DNA of 64,000 bases from assembly GCA_948607205.1 (NCBI GenBank), contig CAPERS010000003.1:41149-105148 (forward strand), read 5' to 3'. This DNA comes from an uncultured Eubacteriales bacterium (GTDB lineage: Bacteria > Bacillota > Clostridia > Christensenellales > UBA1242). The notes under the pieces are model-generated. The model saw only the letters and a program-made list of their open reading frames with translations. It made no database searches and was not told the DNA's origin. Positions 8,777 through 16,504 of this stretch are shown one piece after another. Both the position numbers and the translations under genes were made by a program. Each line of letters starts with the position of its first letter. Position 1 is the first letter of the stretch.

Positions 8777-9811
8777 ATGTTTGGATTTCGAAGTGACGGA
8801 AAAAAAGTTAAAGGAATGAATATAATTGATAAGGCTGGTCCATTTTTTATGCCTCAAAGAATTGACGCTGTCAATTATACAACAGTTAAGGTGAAATGCA
8901 ACAGCATTGATGAATTTATTGCAAAAGAGCGCAGACTTGGCAATTCCTATTCCTATATGCATATCATTATTGCAATGCTTGTTCGTGTGCTTTACACAAG
9001 ACCAAAGCTTAATCGCTTTATTATGCGAGGAACTACATATCAACGTAATACAATCAGTATTTCTTTGGATATCAAGAAAAAACTTGAAGATGAAGGTGAG
9101 TCTGTGACACTTAAATTCTATTTCACGGGCAGAGAGTCAATCGCAGAAGTTAAAAAAATTGTAGACGAAGAAATCGCAAAAAATCTGCAAGTGGGTGAGG
9201 TTCACCAGACAACCAAAGTTGCCAGCAAGTTTTGCGCTCTTCCTGACTTTCTTTTCCGTTGGGCAATGGGAATTGTCAACTTTCTTGATAAGCGTGGAAT
9301 GCTTCCAAAATCTATCATTAAAGCAAGCCCATTCCACACAAGTTGCTTTTTGACAAACCTCAAATCTATCAAACTCAATTATGTTTATCACCACTTATAT
9401 AACTTTGGAACAACAACAATCTTTGTTGCCATGGGTAAAGAGCAGATTGAGCCTTGGGTTGAAAATAATAAAGAACTCACTCTTGCAAAAGTTCTTTCAC
9501 TGGGCATGAGTCTTGATGAGCGCGTTGCTGATGGTCTTTATATGGGCAAAAGTCTTAAACTATGTAAAGATATTTTGTCAAACCTTGATATCTTGAATGA
9601 CAGTTTACCAGACGATGGAACAATTCCTAAGAAGTTTTTGAAGAAAAAGCCTAAGAAAGTTTCAAAGGTGAAGAAAGTTAAAAAGGTTAAGAAAACAAAA
9701 GCCGAAAAAGCAGAAAAGGTTAAAAAAGAAAAGAAACCAAAGAAGATTAAACCTTTAAAAAACAAAGAGAAACACGCAAAAAAAGCGAAAAAAAGTGAAA
9801 AAAATCTTTAA
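8777..9811 (+). CDS. E2 acyltransferase-like protein without lipoyl domain, lysine-rich tail
   Basis: 344 aa. Residues about 1-275 follow the catalytic-domain fold of 2-oxoacid dehydrogenase E2/chloramphenicol acetyltransferase: FMPQR, YMHIIIAMLVRVLYTRPKLNRFI, YQRNTISISLDIKKKL, and LSLGMSLDERVADGLYMGKSL. The catalytic histidine of the DHRxxDG motif is replaced by glutamate (DERVADG), so normal acyl transfer is doubtful. No lipoyl or subunit-binding domain is present, and no E1/E3 genes are nearby. The last 70 residues are almost pure Lys/Pro/Val/Glu (KKVKK-type repeats), suggesting nucleic-acid or surface binding (inference). Good GGAG site. Confidence 0.75.
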   Translation: MFGFRSDGKKVKGMNIIDKAGPFFMPQRIDAVNYTTVKVKCNSIDEFIAKERRLGNSYSYMHIIIAMLVRVLYTRPKLNRFIMRGTTYQRNTISISLDIKKKLEDEGESVTLKFYFTGRESIAEVKKIVDEEIAKNLQVGEVHQTTKVASKFCALPDFLFRWAMGIVNFLDKRGMLPKSIIKASPFHTSCFLTNLKSIKLNYVYHHLYNFGTTTIFVAMGKEQIEPWVENNKELTLAKVLSLGMSLDERVADGLYMGKSLKLCKDILSNLDILNDSLPDDGTIPKKFLKKKPKKVSKVKKVKKVKKTKAEKAEKVKKEKKPKKIKPLKNKEKHAKKAKKSEKNL

Positions 9812-9832
9812 TACACTTTGATTTTGGCAAAA

Positions 9833-9864
9833 AATATGGTATCTTAAACTTAGGATACCATATT
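9833..9864 (+). promoter_or_regulatory. Perfect 11-bp inverted repeat ahead of the small membrane gene
   Basis: AATATGGTATC (9833-9843) and GATACCATATT (9854-9864) around a ten-base spacer. It ends eight bases before the GGAGG ribosome site of the next gene and lacks a T-run, so it looks more like an operator or leader hairpin than a terminator. Confidence 0.55.
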
Positions 9865-9881
9865 ATTTGTTGGAGGAAAAA

Positions 9882-10169
9882 ATGAAAACTATTTTATATT
9901 TTGTTCTTTCTATCGTTTCAATTGTTTATATTATTTGTCTTGCATATTTGAACATTGACCCTGAGGTTGGCGGAACAATAGGAACAATTCTTGGCTATGT
10001 TGCAAAATATGGTGGACTTGTGATTATCTTGGCTTTTGCAGGAATCAATTTCTTTGGAAATCCTCTCAAAATTGCATTTTTTGTTCTTCTTGTGATTGCA
10101 GTCATTCTCTACATTCTCACTGTCGCAATTCCGGGACCAATTCAATCTCTTTTTGGGCTTTTAAAATGA
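9882..10169 (+). CDS. Small membrane protein, three predicted segments
   Basis: 95 aa. Three hydrophobic stretches are visible: about 3-23, 40-60 and 66-86, connected by short loops; nothing suggests an enzyme. I chose the ATG at 9882 because the TGGAGG ribosome site sits at 9871-9876; a TTG further upstream would include that site. Not recognised as a named family. It lies alone between the E2-like gene and polA, behind the inverted repeat at 9833-9864. Confidence 0.75.
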   Translation: MKTILYFVLSIVSIVYIICLAYLNIDPEVGGTIGTILGYVAKYGGLVIILAFAGINFFGNPLKIAFFVLLVIAVILYILTVAIPGPIQSLFGLLK

Positions 10170-10237
10170 TTGAAATTTTTGCCTTGAAAATGGGAAAAAT
10201 ATTTTGACTTATATAACAAATTGGGCAAGGAGTGGTT

Positions 10238-12745
10238 ATGTCTAAATTTTTGATAATTGATGGAAACAGCATTGCAAACAGGGCGTTTTACGCCTTGCCT
10301 TTTTTAACTAACAAGGAAGGCACTCCAACAGGCGCTGTTTATGGCTTTGCAAACATTTTGATAAAACTTATCTTGGAAGAAAAGCCAACCCATATCGCTG
10401 TTGCTTTTGACCACGCACGCAAAACTTTCAGAAATAATATTTATGCTGAATACAAAATGCAAAGAAAGGAAACTCCGCAAGACCTTTTGACCCAGTTTCC
10501 AATTCTGAAAGATATGCTCAAAGAAATGAACATACAAACTTTTGAGTTTGAGAACTTTGAAGCCGACGACATCATCGGCACTATCACAAAACAAGAAAAA
10601 TGCACAAAAATTATTCTTTCTGGTGACCGTGACCTATTGCAACTTATCGACAATGAAACTTTTGTTTGGCTGACCAAAAAAGGCGTGACCGAAGTGGCAA
10701 AAGTCAATTTGAACAATCTAAAAGACGTTTATGGCGTTGAAAAGCCTTGTCAGGTTATTGACTTGAAAGCACTCATGGGTGACAGTTCTGATAATATTCC
10801 CGGTGTTCGTGGCGTTGGCGAGAAAACTGCACTCGGGCTTATTGAAGACTATGGCTCGGTTGATGAAGTCTTTGCGCATATAGAAGAAATCAAGGGCAAA
10901 CTTCAAGAGAAACTGACTTTGGGTAAAGATGACGCCTATATGTCAAAAGAACTTGCAACAATCAAAACAGATTGCAAATTTGACTTTTCATTTGACGATT
11001 GCAAGTTTGTTTTTCCTTTTTCAAGTTCGGTCTATGAGTTTTTCAAGAAATATGATTTTTCATCACTTTTAAAAAATAACTATATTTTCACAAGTGAAGC
11101 AATTGAAGATAAAGTCAGAAAAAAAGCCAATCAAATTTCCATTGACAGCGATGTTTTGGAAAAAATTGGAAAAAACAAGCCAAAAGTTTTTTCATACAAT
11201 CTCAAAACAATGCAGTTTAATTTTGGTGATGAAAACAACTATTTTCTCTCTCAAAATTATGACATGTTTGGAAGCAATTTGACTTTTGAAGAGGTGATTG
11301 AAAAACTTAAACAACTTTTCGAGGATGAAAGTGTTTTGAAACTTACTTTTTCTGCCAAAGATGACATGCATACACTTTCAAAAATGGGTATTGTTCTTAA
11401 AAACTATTTTGACCTTTCGCTTGCTAACTATGTTGTTAGCGCTGGGCTGAAAAACTTTGGTGATAATATTGGTGCGGATGAATATTGTGACTATTTTGAA
11501 CTTTACAACAGGCAAATGAAAGAACTTAACGTTGAAAAAATCTATTCTGAAATTGAGTTCCCTCTCATTGAAGTGTTAAAGCAGATGGAAGACAATGGTT
11601 TTAAAGTCAATGAAGAAAAGATTGAAGAACTTTCTGTCAATTTTGCTGAAAAAATTTCCAAAATAAGCCAAGAGATTTTTGCCGAAGCAGGCGAGGAATT
11701 CAATATAAATTCTCCAAAACAAGTTGCTTACATCTTGTTTGAAAAATTGGGCATAAAATCATATAACAACAAAAAGCAGTCAACAAGCGTGCAAAAACTT
11801 GATGACCTTCGTTTCATTCCGATTGTTGACAATATTTTGAAATACAGAAAACTTGCCAAACTTAAAAACACATACATTGATGTATATAAAAACCTTTGCA
11901 AGATAAGTGGTTCAATCATTCACACAACTTTCAATCAAGCGCTAACAAGCACAGGCAGGCTTTCAAGCAGTGAGCCAAACTTGCAAAATATTCCAACTCG
12001 TGATGACGAGGGCAGAGAACTCCGCAAACTTTTCATTTCCAAGTTTGATGGTGGAAAAATTTTGTCGGCCGACTATAATCAAATTGAACTTCGTCTTCTC
12101 GCTGATATGTCGGGTGAAGAACATCTTATTGACGCCTATAATGAGGGTGAGGACATCCACACTTTGACTGCATCACAAATCTTTGATGTCAAAAGAGCGG
12201 ATGTCACTTCAAGCATGAGGCGTGAGGCAAAAGCCGTCAATTTTGGAATAATTTATGGAATAAGCGATTATGGTTTATCGCAGAATATCAAAAGTTCGGT
12301 TGCAAAAGCCAAAGCATATATTGACTCTTATTTTTCGCGATATCCTCGCGTTAAAGATTTTATGTCAAACAATGTTGAACTTGCAAAAAAAGAGGGGCTT
12401 GTGAGAACCAAGTTTGGCAGAGTGAGAAAAATTCCTGAAATCAACAGCGCCAAATATCAAACTCGAACTTTCGGTGAACGTGTTGCAATGAATATGCCAC
12501 TTCAAGGCACTGCGTCTGACATTATCAAACTGGCAATGCTCAAAGTTTCAGAAGCGTTCAAGAAAGAAAAACTCGAAAGTCAACTGATTTTGCAAATTCA
12601 TGACGAACTTATCGTTGACGTAAAAAAGGGAGAGGAAGAAAAAGTTAAAAATATCGTCACGACAGAAATGCAAAATGTATGTGCGTTAAAAGTTCCACTC
12701 GTCGTTTCTGTTGGAATGGGTGAAAGTTTATTCGATTGCAAATAG
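10238..12745 (+). CDS. polA: DNA polymerase I
   Basis: 835-aa family A polymerase for Okazaki-fragment maturation and repair synthesis. Order: 5'-3' nuclease (about 1-285; FEADDIIGTI, DSSDNIPGVRGVGEKTA), a middle domain (about 290-450) in which the acidic residues of a 3'-5' exonuclease are not apparent, so proofreading is probably lost as in many Bacillota, and the polymerase (about 460-835) with motif A DYNQIELRLLADMSG, the O-helix REAKAVNFGIIYG, and motif C QIHDELIVD. Start taken at the ATG at 10238, five bases after AAGGAG; the GTG at 10232 overlaps that site. A 13-bp palindrome abuts the stop codon. Confidence 0.96.
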   Translation: MSKFLIIDGNSIANRAFYALPFLTNKEGTPTGAVYGFANILIKLILEEKPTHIAVAFDHARKTFRNNIYAEYKMQRKETPQDLLTQFPILKDMLKEMNIQTFEFENFEADDIIGTITKQEKCTKIILSGDRDLLQLIDNETFVWLTKKGVTEVAKVNLNNLKDVYGVEKPCQVIDLKALMGDSSDNIPGVRGVGEKTALGLIEDYGSVDEVFAHIEEIKGKLQEKLTLGKDDAYMSKELATIKTDCKFDFSFDDCKFVFPFSSSVYEFFKKYDFSSLLKNNYIFTSEAIEDKVRKKANQISIDSDVLEKIGKNKPKVFSYNLKTMQFNFGDENNYFLSQNYDMFGSNLTFEEVIEKLKQLFEDESVLKLTFSAKDDMHTLSKMGIVLKNYFDLSLANYVVSAGLKNFGDNIGADEYCDYFELYNRQMKELNVEKIYSEIEFPLIEVLKQMEDNGFKVNEEKIEELSVNFAEKISKISQEIFAEAGEEFNINSPKQVAYILFEKLGIKSYNNKKQSTSVQKLDDLRFIPIVDNILKYRKLAKLKNTYIDVYKNLCKISGSIIHTTFNQALTSTGRLSSSEPNLQNIPTRDDEGRELRKLFISKFDGGKILSADYNQIELRLLADMSGEEHLIDAYNEGEDIHTLTASQIFDVKRADVTSSMRREAKAVNFGIIYGISDYGLSQNIKSSVAKAKAYIDSYFSRYPRVKDFMSNNVELAKKEGLVRTKFGRVRKIPEINSAKYQTRTFGERVAMNMPLQGTASDIIKLAMLKVSEAFKKEKLESQLILQIHDELIVDVKKGEEEKVKNIVTTEMQNVCALKVPLVVSVGMGESLFDCK

Positions 12746-12832
12746 GTGCCTTAGGCACTTTTTATAAAAAACAGAGTTTAAACACAATTAAATTATTTGG
12801 TGCATTATGGTGCCTTAGGGTGCCTTAGGCAC
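12746..12832 (+). repeat. Short palindrome repeats after polA
   Basis: GTGCCTTAGGCAC follows the polA stop codon directly (12746-12758). A second cluster at 12799-12832 has, in series, a GTGCATTATG half-copy, a GTGCCTTAGG half-copy and a full GTGCCTTAGGCAC (12820-12832). Both full copies are followed by T5. They belong to the 13-bp palindrome family seen at several other places in this window. The rest of the polA-ruvX gap holds the ruvX promoter. Confidence 0.75.
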
Positions 12833-12936
12833 TTTTTGAAATTCAATCAATTTTTGAAAATAAACATTTTTTAAGCACCTTTCTTTCAACAAAAATGCCT
12901 TTATTTAAAGAAAAATTTGTTTTTCGTTAATTTTTG

Positions 12937-12966
12937 TTGACTTAGAAGTAAAAAAAAGACTATAAT
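12937..12966 (+). promoter_or_regulatory. Promoter of ruvX
   Basis: TTGACT (12937-12942), 18-base spacer, TATAAT (12961-12966). The predicted transcription start is about nine bases before the ATG, so the leader is very short and contains only GGTGATGG as a possible ribosome site. Confidence 0.75.
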
Positions 12967-12981
12967 TAAACTGGTGATGGA

Positions 12982-13398
12982 ATGCAGAAGCATAGAAAGA
13001 TGGGAATTGATTATGGCGATAGGCGTATAGGGATTGCACTCTCTGACGCACTTTGCATCATTTCAAGCCCTTATGAAGTTTATCAAAATAGGGGGCAGGA
13101 AGACGCGCTTGCACATATCGACAAACTTATCAAAGATTTTGATGTCGATGCTGTTGCAATGGGACTTCCGCTTAATATGGACGGAACTGAAGGGGAAAGG
13201 GCAAAAATTCATCGTGAATTTGGTGAAAAACTTGCTGGTCTTTCTGGCGTTAAAGTTGTTTACATCGATGAGCGCTTAACCTCGGCTGAGGCTGAAGAGA
13301 TTTTGATTTCAAGCGGTGTTCGAAGGGAAAAGCGAAAGGAACTTATCGACAAAATTTCAGCACAAATCATTTTGCAATCCTACATGAATAATTTATAA
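12982..13398 (+). CDS. ruvX: Holliday junction resolvase-like RuvX (YqgF)
   Basis: 138-aa RNase H-like fold protein of the YqgF family, tied to 16S rRNA 5'-end processing and, by fold, to Holliday junction cleavage. Motifs: GIDYGDRRIGIALSD with the first catalytic Asp, AVAMGLPLNMDGTEG, VVYIDERLTSAEAE, and a C-terminal Asp in KELIDKISAQIILQSY. An internal ATG at codon 7 could also serve as start. The next gene is a DUF1292 gene, the usual yrrK-yrzB pairing in Bacillota. Confidence 0.93.
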   Translation: MQKHRKMGIDYGDRRIGIALSDALCIISSPYEVYQNRGQEDALAHIDKLIKDFDVDAVAMGLPLNMDGTEGERAKIHREFGEKLAGLSGVKVVYIDERLTSAEAEEILISSGVRREKRKELIDKISAQIILQSYMNNL

Positions 13399-13414
13399 AA
13401 GGGGACAAAATTTT

Positions 13415-13861
13415 ATGGCAGACAAAAAATCTAATGAGCAACCACAACAAATCGATTTGCTTGATGTGCTTCTTGACCAAGAAAACAGAGAGCCTATCAT
13501 TTTGATGGACGAAAAAGGAAAGCAACTCACTTTTGAACAAGTTGCTGTTATTCCTTATGGCGTGGATGATGGAGATAAAAGTTTATATTGCGTTTTGAAG
13601 CCAATGGACAAGATTGACGGCATCGCTGATGATGAAGCAATCGTATTCCTTGTTGACGAAGACGCAGACGGCAACACAATCCTTCGTGTTGAAGAAAACG
13701 AAGAAGTTGCAATCGCAGTATTCGATAAATACTATGACCTTCTCGAAGAGGCAACTAAGAAACCTAAGAAGGCTCCTGCGAAGAAGGAAACTTCAAAAGC
13801 ACCTGCAAAGAAGCCTGCAAGCAAAACCGCTGGCAAAACTGCAGGGAAGCCAAAGAAATAA
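13415..13861 (+). CDS. DUF1292 (YrzB-like) protein with lysine/alanine-rich tail
   Basis: 148 aa. Residues about 22-110 match the DUF1292 pattern: ILMDEKGKQLTFEQVAVIPYG, YCVLKPMD, DEAIVFLVDED, and a closing VFDKYYDLLEEA. The function of the family is unknown; it habitually follows ruvX, as here (16 bases apart, AAAGGGG ribosome site). The last 38 residues are a repetitive Lys/Ala/Pro tail (APAKK-type), not part of the domain and unusual for the family (inference). The operon ends with a terminator at 13898. Confidence 0.85.
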   Translation: MADKKSNEQPQQIDLLDVLLDQENREPIILMDEKGKQLTFEQVAVIPYGVDDGDKSLYCVLKPMDKIDGIADDEAIVFLVDEDADGNTILRVEENEEVAIAVFDKYYDLLEEATKKPKKAPAKKETSKAPAKKPASKTAGKTAGKPKK

Positions 13862-13897
13862 AAAATTTTAAGGTTTTAAAAATTAAGGTTAAAAATT

Positions 13898-13926
13898 AAT
13901 CCCACTTTTTTGGTGGGATTTTTTTG
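13898..13926 (+). terminator. Terminator of the ruvX operon
   Basis: AATCCCAC / GTGGGATT stem with a T-rich loop, followed by T7. Confidence 0.88.
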
Positions 13927-14079
13927 TTAAAATGAAAATGTTTAATGAGAAAGGTTTTAAGAGAATATTTAAATAAAAAATCTTAAATTTTTCTTATAAC
14001 AGTTGTATAAAATTTCACTTTTTGGAGCAACCTATAATTGCAAGGAAAGTCTTGCGAAAAAAAAAGGAGGGAGAAAACT

Positions 14080-14205
14080 ATGTTTGGTAAAAACGCAAAA
14101 CAATCAAAGTCTTCAAAAAGCTCTAAAACTGCAAAAAGCAATGTAGAAGCATCTAAAGAAGCGAAGGGTTGTGATTCAAGAACAACAAAGAATTGTTCTA
14201 GATAG
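14080..14205 (+). CDS. 41-aa Ser/Lys-rich peptide, unknown
   Basis: Short ORF with an excellent AAAGGAGGGAG ribosome site seven bases before the ATG and its own terminator (14227-14256), which together make it very likely translated. The product starts MFGKNAKQSKSSKSSK and ends with two cysteines (GCDSRTTKNCSR). No membrane segment or signal peptide. A TATAAT-like box at 14033-14038 may be its promoter, without a good -35. A spore-associated small protein or peptide is possible, but I do not recognise it. Confidence 0.7.
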   Translation: MFGKNAKQSKSSKSSKTAKSNVEASKEAKGCDSRTTKNCSR

Positions 14206-14226
14206 TTTTCAAGCCGTGACGAAAAA

Positions 14227-14256
14227 GAAGGTAATCAATCAGGTGCCTTCTTTTTT
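14227..14256 (+). terminator. Terminator of the 41-aa peptide gene
   Basis: AGAAGGTA / TGCCTTCT stem (one G-T pair), T6 tail. Confidence 0.8.
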
Positions 14257-14264
14257 GTTTGTGA

Positions 14265-14385
14265 GCGCGGAAAGCACATTCTGACACGTTTGTGTCAGAA
14301 TGTCCGCTTGGGCACCTTTTTTGGCGCCAAGCGTTGCGTCTATTTTTTTTGCATTATGGCAAAAAAATAGACGCGCTTTCCGCGC
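14265..14385. repeat. Four-way-junction element 1 (outer stem enclosing three hairpins)
   Basis: An outer stem GCGCGGAAAGC (14265-14275) / GCTTTCCGCGC (14375-14385) encloses three hairpins: ACATTCTGACAC / GTGTCAGAATGT (14276-14303); CGCTTGG / CCAAGCG with an inner CC/GG (14305-14333); and GCGTCTA-T8-GC / GC-A7-TAGACGC (14336-14374) with an ATTATG loop. On the minus strand the right end also forms GACGCGC-GGAAA-GCGCGTC followed by TATTTTTTT, a good terminator for the lipoprotein gene. The same overall design recurs at 43328-43428 with mostly different bases. Confidence 0.8.
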
Positions 14386-14415
14386 GTCCAAAATCAAATC
14401 TGCAATCTAAAAATT

Positions 14416-15180
14416 TTAAATATCTCTTTCCCATAATTTAGAAGACAGTTTTGAAAGTGTTAAACTCAGTTTGTTTCCTCTGTCATCCTGTCCTTCAAGC
14501 ACAATTTTGCCATTTGAATTAAAACTTGATGATGAAATCACGCCATTCATTTTTATCTCTCCAATGTTAGAAACCATTTCGCTGTTTGTGTAACTAACTT
14601 CAGATATTATCACTTTGAAAGAGTATGAAAACAGATTTCCGGGCTTGCCAAGATAGAAAACATCACTGCCAACAATGCTGTTGTTTATTGATTGGTCATA
14701 ACTCCCAGAAGTCAAAGCATGAAAGTTGTCAGAGGCGGTGAGTGAGGCGTATTCAATTGAATAACTTACACTTGAAACATTTTCAACTTGATATTCAAGA
14801 TTTGTCGCCATTGCATACATCATTTGAGAATAGTTTATCGACTCGTTGTCAGATGAATATCTTCCTTCAAAAAGGGCAGTGTAAATTCCGTTAGTCTGAC
14901 TTGATGCTGTCACTTCCATTTGTGAAGTTCTTGAAACAATTTTGTTTGAATTGTGAACCCAGCAAAGAAAACTTGAATTTGCGCTTGGCTTTGCTGAAGC
15001 GGTTAAAGTGAGTTTGCTTCCTTCTTGAACCTCTTTCGCGCTTCCGCCAGATGCAGTGCCCAAAAGTTCACTGCTCGAAAAGGTTGTGATTGAATAAAAT
15101 TGTGGCTCACCGCAAGCACAAAGTGCAAGTGCTGGCAGTATAGCCAAAGATGCGAGTGCAAAAGTTTTAATTTTTTTCAT
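14416..15180 (-). CDS. Putative lipoprotein, unknown function
   Basis: 254 aa with a lipoprotein signal: basic start (MKKIKTF), hydrophobic core, then a lipobox ending ALCAC, with the second cysteine (of LCAC) the best lipidation site. The mature part is Ser/Thr/Asn-rich and lacks motifs I recognise; residues about 50-95 (GSAKEVQEGSKLTLTASAKP, then FLCWVHNSNKIVSRTS) resemble the repeat unit of Gram-positive surface proteins (InlB B-repeat/DUF-like) only loosely. The start is the ATG at 15180, after CGAGGTG. It is one of three minus-strand genes and transcribes toward element 1, whose end serves as terminator. Confidence 0.8.
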   Translation of the reverse strand: MKKIKTFALASLAILPALALCACGEPQFYSITTFSSSELLGTASGGSAKEVQEGSKLTLTASAKPSANSSFLCWVHNSNKIVSRTSQMEVTASSQTNGIYTALFEGRYSSDNESINYSQMMYAMATNLEYQVENVSSVSYSIEYASLTASDNFHALTSGSYDQSINNSIVGSDVFYLGKPGNLFSYSFKVIISEVSYTNSEMVSNIGEIKMNGVISSSSFNSNGKIVLEGQDDRGNKLSLTLSKLSSKLWERDI

Positions 15181-15268
15181 GTTCACCTCGTTTTATATTA
15201 TTATCAATATTTTTCTTTTATTTGTCAAATTATTTAAAGTTAATCTTGAAAAAGTATAAAAAATTTTG

Positions 15269-15295
15269 AGTATTTTTAAAACCCTTGCATAGAAT
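15269..15295 (+). promoter_or_regulatory. Possible sigma-E-type promoter of ytxC
   Basis: AGTATTT, a 12-base spacer and CATAGAAT resemble the sporulation sigma-E pattern (ATATT-like -35, CATACAAT -10). The predicted start is about 14 bases before the ytxC ATG. Confidence 0.4.
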
Positions 15296-15315
15296 ATCTT
15301 TGGAAAGGAGTTTGT

Positions 15316-16074
15316 ATGTGGGAATTTTCCTTAAATGTTAAGACTGATAAAACCGAAGTGGCAGAATTTTTGTTTGAAAATATAAAGAAAAATTGCCTTT
15401 ATATGCAAGGCATCGTCACTTTGCATGAAGAAAATAATATGACATCTATCTTGGTTGCGGTGGATGATGATTTTTCTCAGGAAGCAACAACTGTGCTTGA
15501 AAGACTTATAACTCAAGTTATTTGCACCTATTTTAAATTTGATTTTCTCGAAAAGAATTTAAAAATTCCAATGCACGACAAAATTGGCATGACAGCTTTC
15601 AAAAAGGCACTTCTCAATTTTGACCGCGAAACAGATAAGTTTTTGGTGCTTAAAAACTTAAACCTTGAAAAATCTCTCTATCTTGACAGTTTTTATGATT
15701 TTAGGCTGACTTCACTTAAATCAAAGTGGACTGAACTTGTTTCGCTTGCCAATGAGAATCGCGTTTATCTTATAAGCAACGACGCTTTTGTTGACCTCTT
15801 AAAATTTCTTATCGACAATATTGAAATTTGCGAAGATGAAATCAACATTGTTGAAAATGAAGAAGGCTACAAAATTTTTCTTGAAGACGGTGACGCAACT
15901 TATAATAATGTGATTTTCAATGAAGAGGGGCTTGTGTCTTCAATCATCGACCTTGCTCCACAGAAAATAAATCTCTATTGTCGTTCGGAAAACTCAACAA
16001 TAGGTCTGCTTGAAAAAATCTTTGATGAGCGCATAAATGTTTGCACAGAAAAAGCACTTGTCAAAAAAATGTAA
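15316..16074 (+). CDS. ytxC: YtxC-like sporulation protein
   Basis: 252 aa, no signal or membrane segments. It fits the YtxC family by size, by a central FYDFRLTSLKSKWTELVSLA stretch (about 137) followed by DAFVDLLKFLID, and by position directly before thrS, as in Bacillus subtilis. YtxC is a sporulation-associated protein whose biochemical role is not known. The ATG follows AAAGGAG. A sigma-E-like promoter lies just upstream, consistent with mother-cell expression. No terminator is visible before the thrS promoter. Confidence 0.7.
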   Translation: MWEFSLNVKTDKTEVAEFLFENIKKNCLYMQGIVTLHEENNMTSILVAVDDDFSQEATTVLERLITQVICTYFKFDFLEKNLKIPMHDKIGMTAFKKALLNFDRETDKFLVLKNLNLEKSLYLDSFYDFRLTSLKSKWTELVSLANENRVYLISNDAFVDLLKFLIDNIEICEDEINIVENEEGYKIFLEDGDATYNNVIFNEEGLVSSIIDLAPQKINLYCRSENSTIGLLEKIFDERINVCTEKALVKKM

Positions 16075-16101
16075 AATATTTTTTAATATCATCATTTTTG
16101 C

Positions 16102-16130
16102 TTGACAAATTCAAAAGAAGGTGATATCAT
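16102..16130 (+). promoter_or_regulatory. Promoter of the T-box/thrS transcript
   Basis: TTGACA (16102-16107), 17-base spacer, TATCAT (16125-16130). Transcription should start near 16137, just before T-box stem I. Confidence 0.85.
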
Positions 16131-16136
16131 TTTGCC

Positions 16137-16346
16137 ATAAAGCATGAGCGAGAGATAAGTAGCGCCATTCGATGTGCACAGAGAAGGGTTGGTTGGTGAA
16201 AAACCTTGACTAGATTGGAAATGCAAAACCACTTTTGCGATGAAGGCTAAACAAAATTAAGTGGCATAAAAGTTTTTATGCAAATAAGGTGGAACCGCGG
16301 TTATATTTAGTAGTCGTCCTTAGATTTTTTCTAGGACGGCTTTTTT
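16137..16346 (+). promoter_or_regulatory. T-box riboswitch controlling thrS
   Basis: Leader with the T-box hallmarks: the AGAGAAGGGTTGG stem-I stretch (about 16180), the T-box sequence AAGGTGGAACCGCGG (16286-16300) that pairs with the tRNA acceptor end, and a terminator GTCGTCCTTAG / CTAGGACGGC with T6 (16313-16346). Uncharged tRNA-Thr should stabilise the antiterminator and switch thrS on. An ACT (Thr) triplet at about 16209 in the stem-I region is a candidate specifier codon, but I did not fold the element. Confidence 0.93.
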
Positions 16347-16449
16347 ATGCCTTAGGCATTTACTAATGTGTGCCGATAGCACTGCGCATTATGCGCTTAC
16401 TAAGTGTGCCGATGGGGGCATTATGTGTCTTAGGCAGTGCATTATGCAC
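16347..16449 (+). repeat. Array of short palindromes between the T-box terminator and thrS
   Basis: Contains ATGCCTTAGGCAT (16347-16359), GCGCATTATGCGC (16384-16396), GTGCATTATGCAC (16437-16449), and two imperfect direct repeats: TTACTAATGTGTGCCGAT near 16360 and TTACTAAGTGTGCCGAT near 16397, each followed a few bases later by CATTATG. The array lies inside the thrS 5' leader, downstream of the attenuator. Confidence 0.75.
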
Positions 16450-16504
16450 CTTTTAGGGTATGCATATTTGGTCTTAGAGATAAAAAATAAAAGGAGAGAA
16501 ATTT

